Shown in pieces: positions 11,870 through 23,280 of a DNA stretch of 64,000 nucleotides. Below the pieces are notes generated by a model. The model saw only the letters and a list, made by a program, of their open reading frames with translations, was not told the DNA's origin and did no database searches. Position numbers and translations under genes: made by a program. The stretch covers positions 1-64,000 of the forward strand of contig QVRM01001057.1 in the NCBI GenBank assembly GCA_003439945.1, given 5' to 3'. The stretch is from Dermanyssus gallinae. Its lineage: Eukaryota > Arthropoda > Arachnida > Mesostigmata > Dermanyssidae. Every line of letters starts with the position of its first letter. Within the stretch, counting starts at the first letter, position 1.

Positions 11870-12430
11870 CGGAAGGGACATCCTTGGTATGAAGAAGACG
11901 TGTGCCTCGCAACATCGAAGGCGCCCTAGTTTGTCCGACCGGCCGACTCTGGCTGAGTAACGGACTGTGTATATGTCTGCCTGTCTGTACGTTCCTTCTT
12001 CCGTCCGCCACTCCCTCGCTTGCTTACTTTGCTGCCATTGCTGTGAACAAGTTAACGTCCGCCACAGTTTGCTAGATGGACAGTTGGCGGCAACGAACCG
12101 AAGGCGTTGGCGCGGTAGCAATGACCCTCCTGCTCTCAAGCCTCAACAACCCCATCCGCTTTGCCCCATTCCCCGGCCCGGCCCGCTGCGCCCCGTCTCG
12201 CGGTGCCTTCCTCTTGCGAAACCCCTCCAGAGCTCTCCAAAAGTCACGCCCGACAAACAACAACCATGACAGACACGACTCAGTCCGTCGCAGACAGGAC
12301 AGCAAGGCCAAACCGGACGACGCCAAACGATTGTGATGGCTCTCACCAAGCCGACCGAGCGCAGTTGGCTCGTTTTCATCGTACAGGAAATGGAGGAAAT
12401 CCTGAAATTGCATCGTGTAAGAACGACTTT

Positions 12431-12530
12431 AGTTGTTGTTTTTGATTGTCTTGTTGTTGTTGTTGTTGTTGTTGATGATGGTGGTGGTGGTGGTGGAGTT
12501 GATATTGTTGTAGTTGTTGCTGTTGTTGAC
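12431..12530 (-). repeat. (TTG)n(GTG)n triplet tract
   Basis: CAA/CAC-type on the minus strand. The Val-rich plus-strand frame at 12333-12671 is produced by this tract. Confidence 0.85.
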
Positions 12531-13784
12531 GTAGCTTTTGTTGTCGTTACTGTTATTGTCTGCTTGCTGCAACTGTTGGTATTGTTACTCTGTCATCTGC
12601 TCATACTCTGGCGATTGTTATTGAGCCGGTGGTGGATGGAGAGTGCTGGAGTTGTGGCAGTGCTTCTTTAAGTTTCCAGCTTCTTTGACCACAGATTGAC
12701 GTGCATTTATTTGTTTACTCGGAGCGTTGTCGTCTGCCTAAAACTAAACGCATGAACAACGTTGGGTGTCTGCCGCACTTGTTTTGCACACCCAGACGCG
12801 TAAATATATCCAGACCCACGCAATGGCCCACGACATTGCCCTCGACTAGTTCTTTGGCACGCAGCTAGCAGGCTCAAGCAAATAGTGCCGGCACATAACA
12901 CGTTCTATCGCCACAAAATTCTAACCACTTGGACCAATCTTAAGCAATGGCAGTCAAAGGGTACAGCTCGCTGTTGCCGGTAGTTGTCAGAAGGGACGAG
13001 CAAGATTCGTGCGATAATGATAGTTCGATGGCGCTTCATAGAGATTAATTTTGCTGGCTTAGCTAAACGTGCTGCATCAAGAGACATTAGCCGTAAGATC
13101 TTGCCGTATTATTGTGACAAATAATGATCATGTACCTCGCTGCACCGATGGAAGCCGGGCAACCTTAAAACCATACTAAGAGAGAAAATAAGGGTCAACC
13201 CCCAATGTGCCCCCTACCCGTGGCTCCTGGGGAACACACCCGTCAGAAGTTGATGATAGAAGAGGAGCCACACACTACCGGTCCGCGCTTGCAGGAAGCT
13301 CGCGACCGCATTCTCCAATTAGTCCTCTGAAAATATGGTGTTTCTTTTTTGTAATAATAACTTTAACAGTTAATTATATTTTACTTAGGCCCGTCCGCTC
13401 TTGTTGCGTGGATGCAATAGCATACTACCCCAGTTGCCAATCGACGATGATGTCTTGTATCACTTGTTAAGCGATCCAAAACCTGTTTTGCTTGCACTAC
13501 CATCGTTTACATACTTAATATATATTTTTACAGGAACAGTATCTATAAAAGATGTAGTTGTCGTGTTGTAACCCTCGAGGCGCTAAAAGTAAGCCGGGCA
13601 CAAATTCAGTCCCCTTTAACATACACATCTATTTGCGTACAAGGTTATTAGAAGCGGAATGACCTTTTTAACACCCTCCTTAATAAAACTAAAGCTACAC
13701 ACCAGGTTAGACCTGAACAATTTTCTTACATAGCTACTATATAAGTCACATTTTCTTAAACATCTTTTTGCAATTTTGTAAGAA

Positions 13785-14225
13785 ATGTTTTTGCTAAGAT
13801 AAGTATCTCAAGGGTGTTTCGAACTGTAGAGAAGGCCCTACCTCACGAGCAATTCAGATTCAGGAAGGGTCGAGGTGCACAGCACGCAATCTATGTACTC
13901 CACTCGGAAGTTAAGCGAGTATTGGCTGTGCCCGGCTCACTTGTACACCGCCTTTATTGATTATGTATTACCGTAAGGGCCTGCAAATAAATTCGCGGAA
14001 GATAAAAGCCACTAAATTTTTCCGTGGGGCTGCGATTGACTGCAGACGTAATACCGTGTTGTGGCCTAAAGTTTGTCAACCCCTTCTCGTATTTGAGTCT
14101 AAGACTAAACTATACGGGAACGACCTTTACCTAGCATATTGGCGACAGGTGTTGGGCGCCTATTGCCTCTATTTGCACAGAGGTGAGAGATCCTGGACGA
14201 CTGTCTGGGTGCGGCAGTGAGTCGT
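13785..14225 (+). pseudogene. Non-LTR reverse transcriptase fossil (APE-type family)
   Basis: Conceptual pieces read EQFRFRKGRGAQHAIYVLHS, as in the N-terminal reverse-transcriptase region, and then LYTAFIDY, which fits motif A with its catalytic Asp. The sequence next jumps to LQINSRKIKATKFFRG, a thumb-type segment that normally follows the YADD motif by tens of residues. The whole palm between them, including YADD, is missing, and the pieces are in different frames with stops. The same family occurs at 17180, 31920 and 40326. Clade is not settled. Confidence 0.75.
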
Positions 14226-14330
14226 TTAGAGCTTAAGATTGTGCCAATGTTGAGCTACAACCTTGGCAGGGTGTGGGGCCATCCTTCAGCAGTAATTTTT
14301 TTGCAAGTAGAAAGATGCTCCACAAGAGAT

Positions 14331-14393
14331 ATACATACATATATATGCATATATATACATGTATATATATACATATATACATGTATATATATA
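14331..14393. repeat. Imperfect (TA)n/(CATATA)n array
   Basis: TA with regular C and G interruptions. The left end of mariner copy 2 lies directly in it. Confidence 0.9.
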
Positions 14394-15681
14394 CAGGTAG
14401 TTCAATAAGTTCTTAGAATGAAAACCAAGAATTTTTCAAATCATGTTTTTAAATTTATCTTATTCGATATACTCCCCGAGATGCTCAATACACTTTTCCC
14501 ACCAAGATTTCAGAGCTTTTATACCTCCTAAGTAGAATTCCGCGTCTTCAGACTGAAAATAGGCATTGACAGCAGCCTTAACCTCTTCATTGCTGGAAAA
14601 ACGCTTTCCACCGAGACTATTCTTCAAATGTTCGAAGAGGAAATAATCAAAGGGGGCCAGGTCTGGAGAATAGAAAGGTTGTTCAATAAGTTCGAACCTC
14701 AGTTGGGCCAGTTTTGCCGATGCTTGCCGGGACTTGTGTGCAGGAGCATTGTCCTGGTGAAACAGGACAACCTTCTTCTGCAAAGCGGGCCGTTTCACAA
14801 TGAGTTCTTGCTAAAGGCAGTCCAACAGTCTTGCATAATATTCTCCTGTGATCGTTTTACCGCTCTCAAGGTAGTCGACCAGCATTATTCTACGTTGGTC
14901 TTCAAAAACTGTAGCCATCACCGTTCCGGTCAATGCCGTTGTCCGCACCCTCTTCGGAGGTCCTTCACTAGGTGCACACCATTGGCGAGATGCTTCTTGG
15001 GTCTCGGGAGTGTAGTGATGGACCCAGCTTTCATCAACGGTCACGAATCTGCGCCAAAATTCCGATGGATCTTTCGACATCTTGACCAAATTTCGCTGTG
15101 AAGCGGAAACACGCGCGTTTTTTTTTGGCCTTGGTTGAGCAAATGCGGCAGCCATTCTTCTCTAAGCTCTTTCATCTTCAAGTTTTCGTATAGGATAAAA
15201 TGCACACTACCTAAACTAAGTCATAATGCCTCCGCTATCTCCTTAATGTTCATTCGCTTATCTGTGCCAACGATGTTTCGCACTTTCTCTATGTTTTTCT
15301 TATCAGTTGCCGTTTTTGGCCTCCTGGACGTAGTTCATTCTCGGTGCTCCTGCGACCTCTTTTTAACACATTAATCCAGTTGGAAACAGTGGCAAAACAT
15401 GGCGCAGAGTCACCGTACGTCTCGTCCAACCAAATTTTTACTTGGGTCGCATTCCAACCTTTGAAATAAAAATGCTTGATAACCACTCGAAACTCTTTTT
15501 CTTCATTTTTAAAAATCACGCCGATACGTTGCACGGGAAAAGCTATGAAACGAAATCGCAACGGCCAATCACCATAATATTTTGAGTGCTAGTAGTCGAA
15601 AAGTTGCAGTTCCTAATAGCGGTGGAAGCGCGCCAAAATTCGAATTCTAAAAAGCTCATTCTAAGAACTTATTGAGCTACC

Positions 15682-15683
<2 letters not shown>
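14394..15683 (-). mobile_element. Mariner copy 2 (irritans-like), defective
   Basis: The element is 1290 bases long with inverted repeats beginning CAGGTAGTTCAATAAG (one mismatch at the right end) and TA on each side (14392-14393, 15684-15685). Both flanks are (TA)n, so it sits inside an array. It shares diagnostic differences from the intact copy with copy 1, such as the AATAAG terminal-repeat variant and the internal TAG. Confidence 0.95.
14460..15504 (-). pseudogene. Mariner transposase, broken (copy 2)
   Basis: Three separated frames cover the transposase. The N-terminal piece lies within 15289-15561, where a lost base shifts the frame right at the start codon (NEEKEFR instead of MEKKEFR). 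A second lost base in an A run turns GGQKTATDEE into GGQKRQLIRK. The middle piece (14811-15155) keeps TVDESW. The C-terminal piece (14460-14798) keeps HQDN but reads APFDYF where the family has APSDYF. The TAG in DCL-stop-QEL is shared with copy 1. Confidence 0.95.
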
Positions 15684-15757
<74 letters not shown>

Positions 15758-15777
15758 TACATATATATGTATATATA
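15684..15777. repeat. (TA)n microsatellite
   Basis: Directly abuts the right end of mariner copy 2. Confidence 0.95.
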
Positions 15778-16180
15778 GCGTGATCTTTGCTTGCCGCGGA
15801 CGGCAAGAAAGCCTTCTTGTACCTGTCATCGGGTTGCGGATCGGTAATAGACACAATCAGAGTCAGGCTTAGGTCACCTATTACAGGAACACTCCAGAAA
15901 TGTTTGTTGGAGCGGCAGATAAAAGTGACTGAAGACTCGGCAGAGGTAGCGCAGTTAGATGTATACCTCTCTAGGGAGCTTTGGGATGGGATAGCATGCT
16001 AGTCAGAGCGTGTACACAAGATACGTTGTGCATAGCTATCACTACTTAAAATGTTCGACCCAATGATTTCACTAAGTTGGCGATCAATGTCGTAATTTTT
16101 TTTATATAATGGCGACTGTATTTTAATTATAGATCATCTTAAAATCCAAGGTTATTGCGAAATAAAACATATATAAATAA

Positions 16181-16183
<3 letters not shown>
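15778..16183. other. Unassigned DNA
   Basis: About 400 bases with short frames only and no recognisable content. The frame at 15787-16002 is unremarkable. Confidence 0.4.

Positions 16184-16225
<42 letters not shown>
16184..16225. repeat. (TA)n microsatellite
   Basis: Lies 19 bases from the left end of the mariner at 16245. Confidence 0.95.
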
Positions 16226-16228
<3 letters not shown>

Positions 16229-16244
16229 CAATATATTAGAGCTA

Positions 16245-17124
16245 CAAAAAAGTCTTTTCGGTTTTGGCGCTATAAAGAAAACACATATATAGAAGACACG
16301 GGAGGTCTTATTAATTGATTTATATATTTTCCGCCGGAAGATACAACCTATGCCCAACGATTTACAAGGTTTTCAATTCCTAAATAATCTTCCAAATTTC
16401 CAAAAAAATTCAAAATATTCTTCCAGTCCAGGACGCACGTGTTCGATAGAAGTGAATTTTATACCACTTACATTTTTTTGCATCAATCTGAATAGGTGGT
16501 AATTAGATGGTGCTAAGTCGGGGGAATACGGTGGATGTTCCAAAAGTTCCCATTTTAACTGGGAAATTTTCGAAAGGGTCTCCCTACTCACGTGGGGCTT
16601 TGCGTTGTCTTGGTGGAACAGGACACCCTTCCTTGAAATTAGTGCAGGGTACGACTGCTTTAATTTTTCGTGAACCTTTTCTAGTTGTTGACACGACACG
16701 GCCGTATTTATTGTCTGGTTACGCGGCAAAAGTTCATAGTGCACTATTCCGCCCACATTCCACCAAATACACAATTAAACCTTGTTTTTTTTCCCTTTCG
16801 GAACTTCTCAAACTACTGTTGGCACATTCTGTCTGTACAACAGGCATCTCCAAACGGTTTTAACAACTTTTTGTGAGCCTGCGTTGCGCTCAGCCCATTT
16901 TTAAACTCATGGAGTAGAATCGCCCGAATTTGACATTTTCCTACCTCCATTTTGCAGCACTTTTACGAACAAACCGTTAAACAGATTTCAAAATGATTGA
17001 GACCAGCAGATTCCCCGCTCTTTATCACATGAAAACAATAAAGAGTGAGCCAATGATCTATGCCTAGGCACCGGGGCGGGCGCTGTAAAAGCCGCGCAAG
17101 CGCCAATCCAAAAAGACTTTTTTT
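16245..17124 (-). mobile_element. Internally deleted mariner of a second family
   Basis: The element is 880 bases long. Imperfect inverted repeats of about 27 bases (left CAAAAAAGTCTTTTCGGTTT; right, reversed, AAAAAAAGTCTTTTTGGATT) are flanked by TA at 16243-16244 and 17125-17126. A standard mariner is near 1.3 kb, so about 400 bases are missing. The coding remains show where: the DNA-binding part joins directly to the catalytic part. The family is distinct from the other three copies in terminal repeats and protein. Confidence 0.9.
16373..16950 (-). pseudogene. Mariner transposase with central deletion
   Basis: The start codon at 16950 opens MEVGKCQIRAILLHEF, typical of the N-terminal helix-turn-helix region. 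After about 45 codons there is a stop, a few residues reading FEKFRKG, and a poly-A-associated jump straight into the WWNVGGIVHYELLP segment of the catalytic core. Most of the linker and the first catalytic Asp (usual VDE motif) are gone. The second motif HQDN is present. The third motif reads APSNYHLF, so its Asp is Asn. The product would be inactive. Confidence 0.9.
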
Positions 17125-17179
17125 TAGACCCTACATATATAATTACATCATCTTTTGGCATTGTTGATTACATTACATT

Positions 17180-17887
17180 ACACGTTAGGGGGACCCCTGA
17201 CGAGAAGTGATAGGCTCAGCTTGAGCGATGTCTCTGTAGAATTTGTCTCGGAGTTTACTTATCTGGTTGTTAAACTAACGCCAAGCGGCACATCTTTCGC
17301 GTCCCATATATCTTAGCGAATTAATAGCAGCATCGTCGCCATGACCTCAATCTCGGCTCCGCAGAAGCTCCCAGTAAAAACAGCTGTAATACTGTTTAAC
17401 CTGAAGGTGGCCTCGGTGGCATCTTATGGTATTACATTAATTTGGGAACACCTATCCGCTCAGCAGCTTAGCGCTCTCCTTCCTTAAGATAGTTTTGAGC
17501 CTCCCCAGAAATGCACAACACAGGCTAACTTATAGTCTGTCGAGGACCACGCCGTTCATCGAGGATCTGGTAAACCGCTTTCAACTTCTGACCACCGCGC
17601 CACTGCTAGAGTTCCGTAGGCACTTCGAGTAGAAGATGAGCTAAGTGCCAAAAACGTTTCACAAAACACCGGCAATGTTGAACAGTACATGGATGGAACC
17701 GCTCTTCGAGCAACAACACGTTCTTACCCGCTACTCCGTCCATGGGTTCCACCACAAACTGTGCCACCGCACTGGGTTCCATAATCCTTCTGATGAGTGT
17801 TGCTTCAAATTTTGCGGCCTTGTCTGCATTAAATATCATTATGAAACATGTCGGTCAGCGTCAGCTATCTGGGCGTTAGGTCGCTGA
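17180..17887 (+). pseudogene. Non-LTR retrotransposon 3' end fossil with Cys/His motif
   Basis: Pieces in shifting frames read FTYLVVKLTPSGTSFASHI, then VASVASYGITLIW, then FIEDLVNRFQLL, aligning with the copy at 40326-41040. The last frame (17645-17887) ends in a 36-residue block at 17744-17851 with spacing C-x11-C-x4-C-x3-C-x3-H-x3-C, followed by a stop at 17885-17887. The parallel block at 40920-41027 has the same length and the same six positions. This is the thumb and C-terminal region of a non-LTR reverse transcriptase, clade unresolved. Confidence 0.75.
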
Positions 17888-17905
17888 CATCTTCCGGAGA
17901 TGCAC

Positions 17906-17930
17906 ATATATATATATATATATATATATA
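17906..17930. repeat. (TA)n microsatellite
   Basis: Follows the non-LTR fossil by 18 bases. Confidence 0.9.
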
Positions 17931-17980
17931 TTCAAGATTAACGGAAACGAATGTTGTTTCCGAGATTTAATGAATTCGTG

Positions 17981-17983
<3 letters not shown>

Positions 17984-18011
<28 letters not shown>
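17984..18011. repeat. (TA)n microsatellite at R2-like 5' junction
   Basis: The R2-like copy at 18014 begins directly after this array. Confidence 0.95.
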
Positions 18012-18013
<2 letters not shown>

Positions 18014-18014
<1 letters not shown>

Positions 18015-18850
18015 ACCGATTCCTGGTCTCAACAACTACACAACACGTTCTATAGGGCACACTTTAAAAAAGCACACAAAACGACCTTTGTACATTACTG
18101 GATTAAGGGTACGCCCTACCTATCTGGTAAGGAGTAGTTAAACCTACTAAAGCTCAGGATCAACGCACTACCAACGCGTGCCAGATTGGCCAGGGGAAAC
18201 CCGGGCTACAACAAACGTTGTAGGCACGGGTGTCATGCGCCTGAGGCGTTGGCTAATATCGCTCAGATGTGCGATACAACACACAAACAAACTATAAAGA
18301 GACATGACGACGTCTGCGATCGCGTGGCGCGTCTTCTCCGCAAGAGGGTCATGAGGTGGTTCGTGAGCGAGTATTCCGTCGACCGGTCGAACCGGGTCTA
18401 AAGCCCGACCTCGTAATTACAACACCTACCAAGGTCTAGGTTTTAGATGCCGAGGTTTGCGGGCCTCGCAAAAGCGCGGCAGGACAAGATCTCCAAATAT
18501 GGCGTCGAGTTCCTAAGAGCGGCGCTCCCCGACGCGAAAAACCTCGCAGATTTGGATCCATCACTATCTCTATGAGTGGTGTATGGGACTCCGATTTTGC
18601 GAGTACGCTCTTGAGGCTTGGCGTCACAAAGAGGAATCTTATGGATCTTACCGTCTTAACGTTGCAAGGAACTTTGAAGATATACCGCTCGCACCGGGTC
18701 CACAAAAGCGGGGGCTACCATCAAGCAAGGACAAGCTGATTCTTAACCTCACGTGACACCTTTTTATCACCATTTTTTTTTATTAAAGCGAGCACTGCCG
18801 AGTGTGCAAACGTATTGTAAAAGATTAATAAATCATCACAATATTTTCTA
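18014..18850 (+). mobile_element. R2-like non-LTR retrotransposon, 5'-truncated, copy A
   Basis: About 840 bases: the C-terminal coding region, then a 3' untranslated region whose last part (GCGAGCACTGCCGAGTG onward) is shared with four other sites in the window. The 5' junction is in (TA)n. The 3' end runs into TATAAGAG and there is no poly-A tail. It matches 48812-49636 (reverse orientation) along its length with point changes. Confidence 0.85.
18060..18738 (+). pseudogene. R2-like protein C terminus (zinc finger and endonuclease), broken
   Basis: It encodes the finger CRHGCHAPEALANIAQMC, where the His of the C-x3-C-x7-H-x4-C pattern is replaced by Asn, so the finger is damaged. The restriction-like endonuclease motif KPDL follows. 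Breaks compared with 48911-49636 are a stop in KE-stop-LNLLKL, a frame change near RKRVMRWF, and a stop in TKV-stop-VLDAE. Known R2 proteins carry this finger and a PD-D/E-x-K-type nuclease at the C terminus. Confidence 0.85.
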
Positions 18851-18969
18851 TAAGAGTTATTAAAATTTATTTTCTCGCCTTTAACAATAAAACCTACATC
18901 TGAACTGGCTAAAATACCCTTTTATTGACAGGCTATTCATATGGCGCTAACTTAATGGAATTCACGGGA

Positions 18970-18974
<5 letters not shown>

Positions 18975-19027
<53 letters not shown>
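18975..19027. repeat. (TA)n microsatellite
   Basis: A 53-base pure array. Confidence 0.95.
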
Positions 19028-19030
<3 letters not shown>

Positions 19031-21245
19031 ATGCAACTATTATTTATCTCACCCCCATTAGTTGTTCATTCACGCTTCGATACGGTATAGATGGAGGGAC
19101 ACATGGCGTCATGGGGTAGAATCGCTGACTCAACAGTGCGGAGTAAGAACGGCGGCTACAGCAGGTTACAGCCTCCGTGATTCATCTCGACCATTTTGCG
19201 GATTTTTCGCCCTTTTTAATACCTCGGTAACGTGTGCGGGCCTTTCACTTGTCGAACAGGGCGTGGTCTTAAAACAAAAGCGAGCAGCATTTACTGTGGT
19301 TATCGGTATCTTACTATGAACAAGTGATAATTAAATTCGAATAGCGTCAGACGGCGAGACACGGTGAATAGCCGTGCGCTTCGAGAAGGCCAGAGAGACT
19401 AGCCAGGTATTTGCTTGTCTTCAAACGAAGTCTCCACCCTTGTCAGTGTGCCTTAAAGTGCTGGCTAACCGCTGGCGATCGCCGTACTGAGAAATGTTCA
19501 AAAAACTGCTTTACGTTGTAAACGTGGCAAATATCAGTCGAGGGCCCATACATAGTTGGATCGCGATGCACTAACCTAATGCGTCAATCGATACAAAACA
19601 CTAGCATATTACCTAAATAAATTAATTATTATATGTGTATATATAGAGTACAAAGTATATTTTTATTCCATGTTGCGTAAGTAAAACAAACAAACAATAC
19701 AATGTAAACAATGTGTGATGTACATTCCAGCCTTGCTAGTGAGGTTACTGCGTGGCACTCACTACCACGATATCTTGCACACAACCTGTCAAAATATTTA
19801 TTAAAGCTTGGTTCTTGAAAGTCCTTAGTCGGAGAAAGTGTATGGTGGATCTCACGAAACGTACACCATGTTAATTCGTCCAGCCGACTCCCTTCCACTT
19901 GGTACTTAACTTTGGATCACTGTCAGATATTTTACCTCATACTGCTTAATGAACCGCCACGCAATTTAATTTGCTTCAAAGAGCTGAATGGCGTATGAAG
20001 CAATGTATGCTATTATCGTATTGCAGACCCTTAAGTCTGGTCTAACGCAACCGTTGCTTTCCGTGTTCTTTTGCCAATATGCTCAATAAAGGTATTTATT
20101 GAAGAGGTTATCTATTACGCCTGTCTATCTATTACGGATCTAATGCATAGTTTGAGCGAGTCATCCTTTGCTAGGTGGTCTGCGTGTCTAAATTTTGACG
20201 CTTCTGTATTTTCCGTATTGAGCTCGGGGCCTATGGCCCTCATGTAAGCTAACAACGTATTTTGTGTCTGTCGGAAGTGGAATTTTGGTTTTTAAGAAGG
20301 TGGGAAAGTGCACTTACGCACAAATTCAAATATAATAGATAGTGTAGGTCTGTGAATAAAGGATAGTCTAGAAATAAAAACAACTTTCGTGAAAGTGTTT
20401 TTTTTAAACTTTAAACATGTGCTAAATGTTCTATCGACTACAGCCTAGACTTCTCTCGTGTGTCCTCAAGGTGCCCAGAACTATTTATATATTACTTGAT
20501 TTAGACCCTTTAAGTAGGTCATTTTCTTTGTGCGCTTCCTGCGGTGTTTCATCCGTTAAATGGTTTCTTTATCTTTCATTATAGAGTCAACGTATGCGCT
20601 GACTAAGATTTTCAAGTTCTTATTTTGAAACTCATGATCTTTGATCTCTTTGATCCTTAAGTTCTTATTTTGTATGCTCAAGCGTCGTTCCCTTCTCAGT
20701 AAACCTTGAACAACTTAGTAAAAGTAAAGTATTGCTTAGTCGCCCGCTTCTTCGCTGTCATAAGGGATGCATTTCGAGTCGGAAGCCTTGCTTATAATAA
20801 AAACAGTTTTTCTGAAGTGTCCCGTGGCTTTCTGGAATTTGCGTAACGTAATACGCCAGCTTGCCATATTTGCAGAGGTAGCCACTAGCCTGGCTCAATA
20901 GCTGTGTTCTATTCCTACTGCCATTTCTTATAGCGTGCTTGGTCTCAGTTGCGTTCTTTCCTGCTCTTTTCCCTTCGTCGACACGCGGTCCGCTGGACGT
21001 GACACCTGCTGCCGCTGTGAAACACTAGATGATCCGCATACATGATGATCTTTATCGTCGGGTGTTGCAAGCATCAGAGGTTCAAATCGTAGGTTATTCG
21101 ATTTTATATCAATAACATTATCTAGTAAGTACACTCGCCTAAGCTCTATCGTAGAACAGTGAAACGCTCGCAACGCAGTGCAAATTCAAGCCATTTGCAC
21201 CCTGCCAGTAGATCCTTAGCTAACAATAAAGCTCTAGAGAGTGCA

Positions 21246-21247
<2 letters not shown>

Positions 21248-21277
<30 letters not shown>
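21248..21277. repeat. (TA)n microsatellite
   Basis: A 30-base pure array. Confidence 0.95.
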
Positions 21278-21281
<4 letters not shown>

Positions 21282-21431
21282 CCACTAGACATTAGTCGGA
21301 TGACGAACGTGGGTGGCCCTGACATGCTTTAAGGCAGTTCTACATAGTACGTAGAATACCTACTCTGGCAATTCGGCAGACAACCGTCCATTCGCCAACG
21401 TTCTTCTACTACTGTCAGGGACTGATCTCAT

Positions 21432-21472
21432 TATATATATATATATATATATATATAGACAGAGAGAGAGAG
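21432..21472. repeat. (TA)n then (GA)n microsatellite
   Basis: TA to 21458, then GACAGAGAGAGAGAGA. Confidence 0.9.
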
Positions 21473-23280
21473 ACAAAGATGAATGAAGAGAGGGGAAAAA
21501 GAGAGAAGAATATGACAAGTACTTGTAGTAATTGTACGAGGAGCAACAATACTATGACAAATATATCTTCTATAAGCGGAGTAGCCATAGTCAGTCGTAG
21601 CTCGTCGTCGTCTTCGTCCGCTTAGCCATAGGTTAGCCTTGCTGTGAGGCGGCTGGGTATTAATTGAATAGTTGTAGCAAGATAAGGTGCAGTAGCAATC
21701 GTAGTCGCGCCGCAGTAGCCAGTTTGTCCGACCGTTCACTGAGGGTGGTGGAGAAGGGGTGGTCTAGCCAAGAGGCCTCTCGTGGAGCCTGTTGCTGGAG
21801 GTTGTGGCAGACGAGAGGCATTTTCCCATCCTCGGTTGGCCAAACCGTCTCGGCGCCCGGGCGCAGCAGGGGTGAGCGAGCCCCTGACCACTGCGGCAGA
21901 CGGTAGCAGCGGCAACAGTAACAACGACGAGGACAACAACAACAACAACGACGTCACGAGGACCATGTTGCCATCAGCTCGCCTGTGTTAGCGTGTTCTG
22001 CCCTGGCCGGTCGTGTAAAATCGTATTTCGGCACGGTGGCCACTTAGACTGGCTGCGCCGCTGTAATGCATAAACTGGACGACCCGGCTCGACCCTCTAT
22101 TCGACCCTTGTACGCACGTTGGCTTGTTCATTAGCAGCTGTAGCAACCGTTGTAGTAGTAGTAGTAGTATTATAGTACCACTAGTAAGTACCTCTATAAG
22201 TAGTATAAGTACCACTAGTAAGTACCAGTAGATGTGTCAGTATAGTAGTAGTAGTCCCATGTCAGAGAAGTGTTTGATCCACCGTTGGCCGATGGTTGCT
22301 CAGTTGGCTGACTGACCGGCGAGAGCCCACGGCCTCGCCGGTTGGCCAACGAGGTCTGGGAACAAGAAAAAGAAAAGGAGGCGGGAGTTCTTCCCAAAGT
22401 CCCGCTGCTGACAAAACGACAGAAGGTCTCTAGAGAGGGGGAGAGAGGGGAATCGGGAAGAGGTGGGGAAAACACAGAGAGTGATCGTGAAGAAATATAG
22501 AGAGAGAGAGAGCGAGTGAGATAAAGGAAGATCTATAGTGGTGGTAGCGGTTGCTGCTGCTGCTGCTGCTAGAACGACAGCTTCTTGGCCGACTGGCCTG
22601 CACGACGATGCTATTAGACTAAATGGGTTAGCGTGCAGGCCGTGCTCAGCAGAGAAGCATGGCTACCAGCGGCCAGCGTGTTACCGTAGCGACTGCAGAA
22701 GCAGCAGTAGTTGCTCGTAGTGAGTGTCACACCGTGTGTGAATTGACTTTGCGCCTGTGTATGTGTGGAGTGCATGCGAGGTTGCCCCTGGGGGGAGAAA
22801 GGGAAACGTTTGTGTGTGTGGGTGTGTTATGGTATCCGATGGACTTCTTGGAGTGGACGTCTCGACTCCAAGCAACTAGTTTGGAGCCTCGTGTAGTAGT
22901 GGTGGTAGTGGTCCAGGACAACGACGCTGAACTTAAACGACGACAAAGGCAAAAGCGGAGAGAATTGGAAGGGAAAAAGTGCGAAACAACGACATCAGGG
23001 GTGCCGCTAATTGGCGCTACTTCGTTGACCGACTAGCGGGTGATCTATCCAATCTAGGGACAGCCACCGTTATCCATACATCTATCAATCAGTCACTTAG
23101 TGCGGGAGACCTGGTCTGGGAGTATGTACTGGTCCTCTATATAGTATATACATTAAATGATGTATATAACTTAACTAAATGTATATACACTATACATTAA
23201 TTCATTCATCATTATTAATCACCTTTGTTAGGTATATAGTCAAATATTATACATAAAAACACGGTCACTGAGCCAGCCTG

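Larger units (their letters stand above)
10582..13784. other. GC-rich triplet-repeat region, then AT-rich DNA
   Basis: From 10582 to about 12670 the DNA is GC-richer and packed with triplet tracts. They are CAN-type on the plus strand to about 11420 and GTN/TTG-type after about 11620. A C-rich CpG-containing patch lies near 12150-12210. Many 60-130-residue frames overlap on both strands with no domain. It could be regulatory DNA or untranslated exons of a large gene. From 12700 to 13784 the DNA is plainer and I see nothing. Confidence 0.4.
18851..23280. other. Unassigned DNA with TA, GA and triplet tracts
   Basis: TA arrays lie at 18975-19027, 21248-21277 and 21432-21458. Triplet-like tracts occur at 21909-21950, 22138-22260 and 22545-22570, with GA-rich patches near 22435-22525. 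The span 21600-23030 is GC-richer with many overlapping frames on both strands and no domain. From 19030 to 21240 I see nothing recognisable. Confidence 0.4.
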
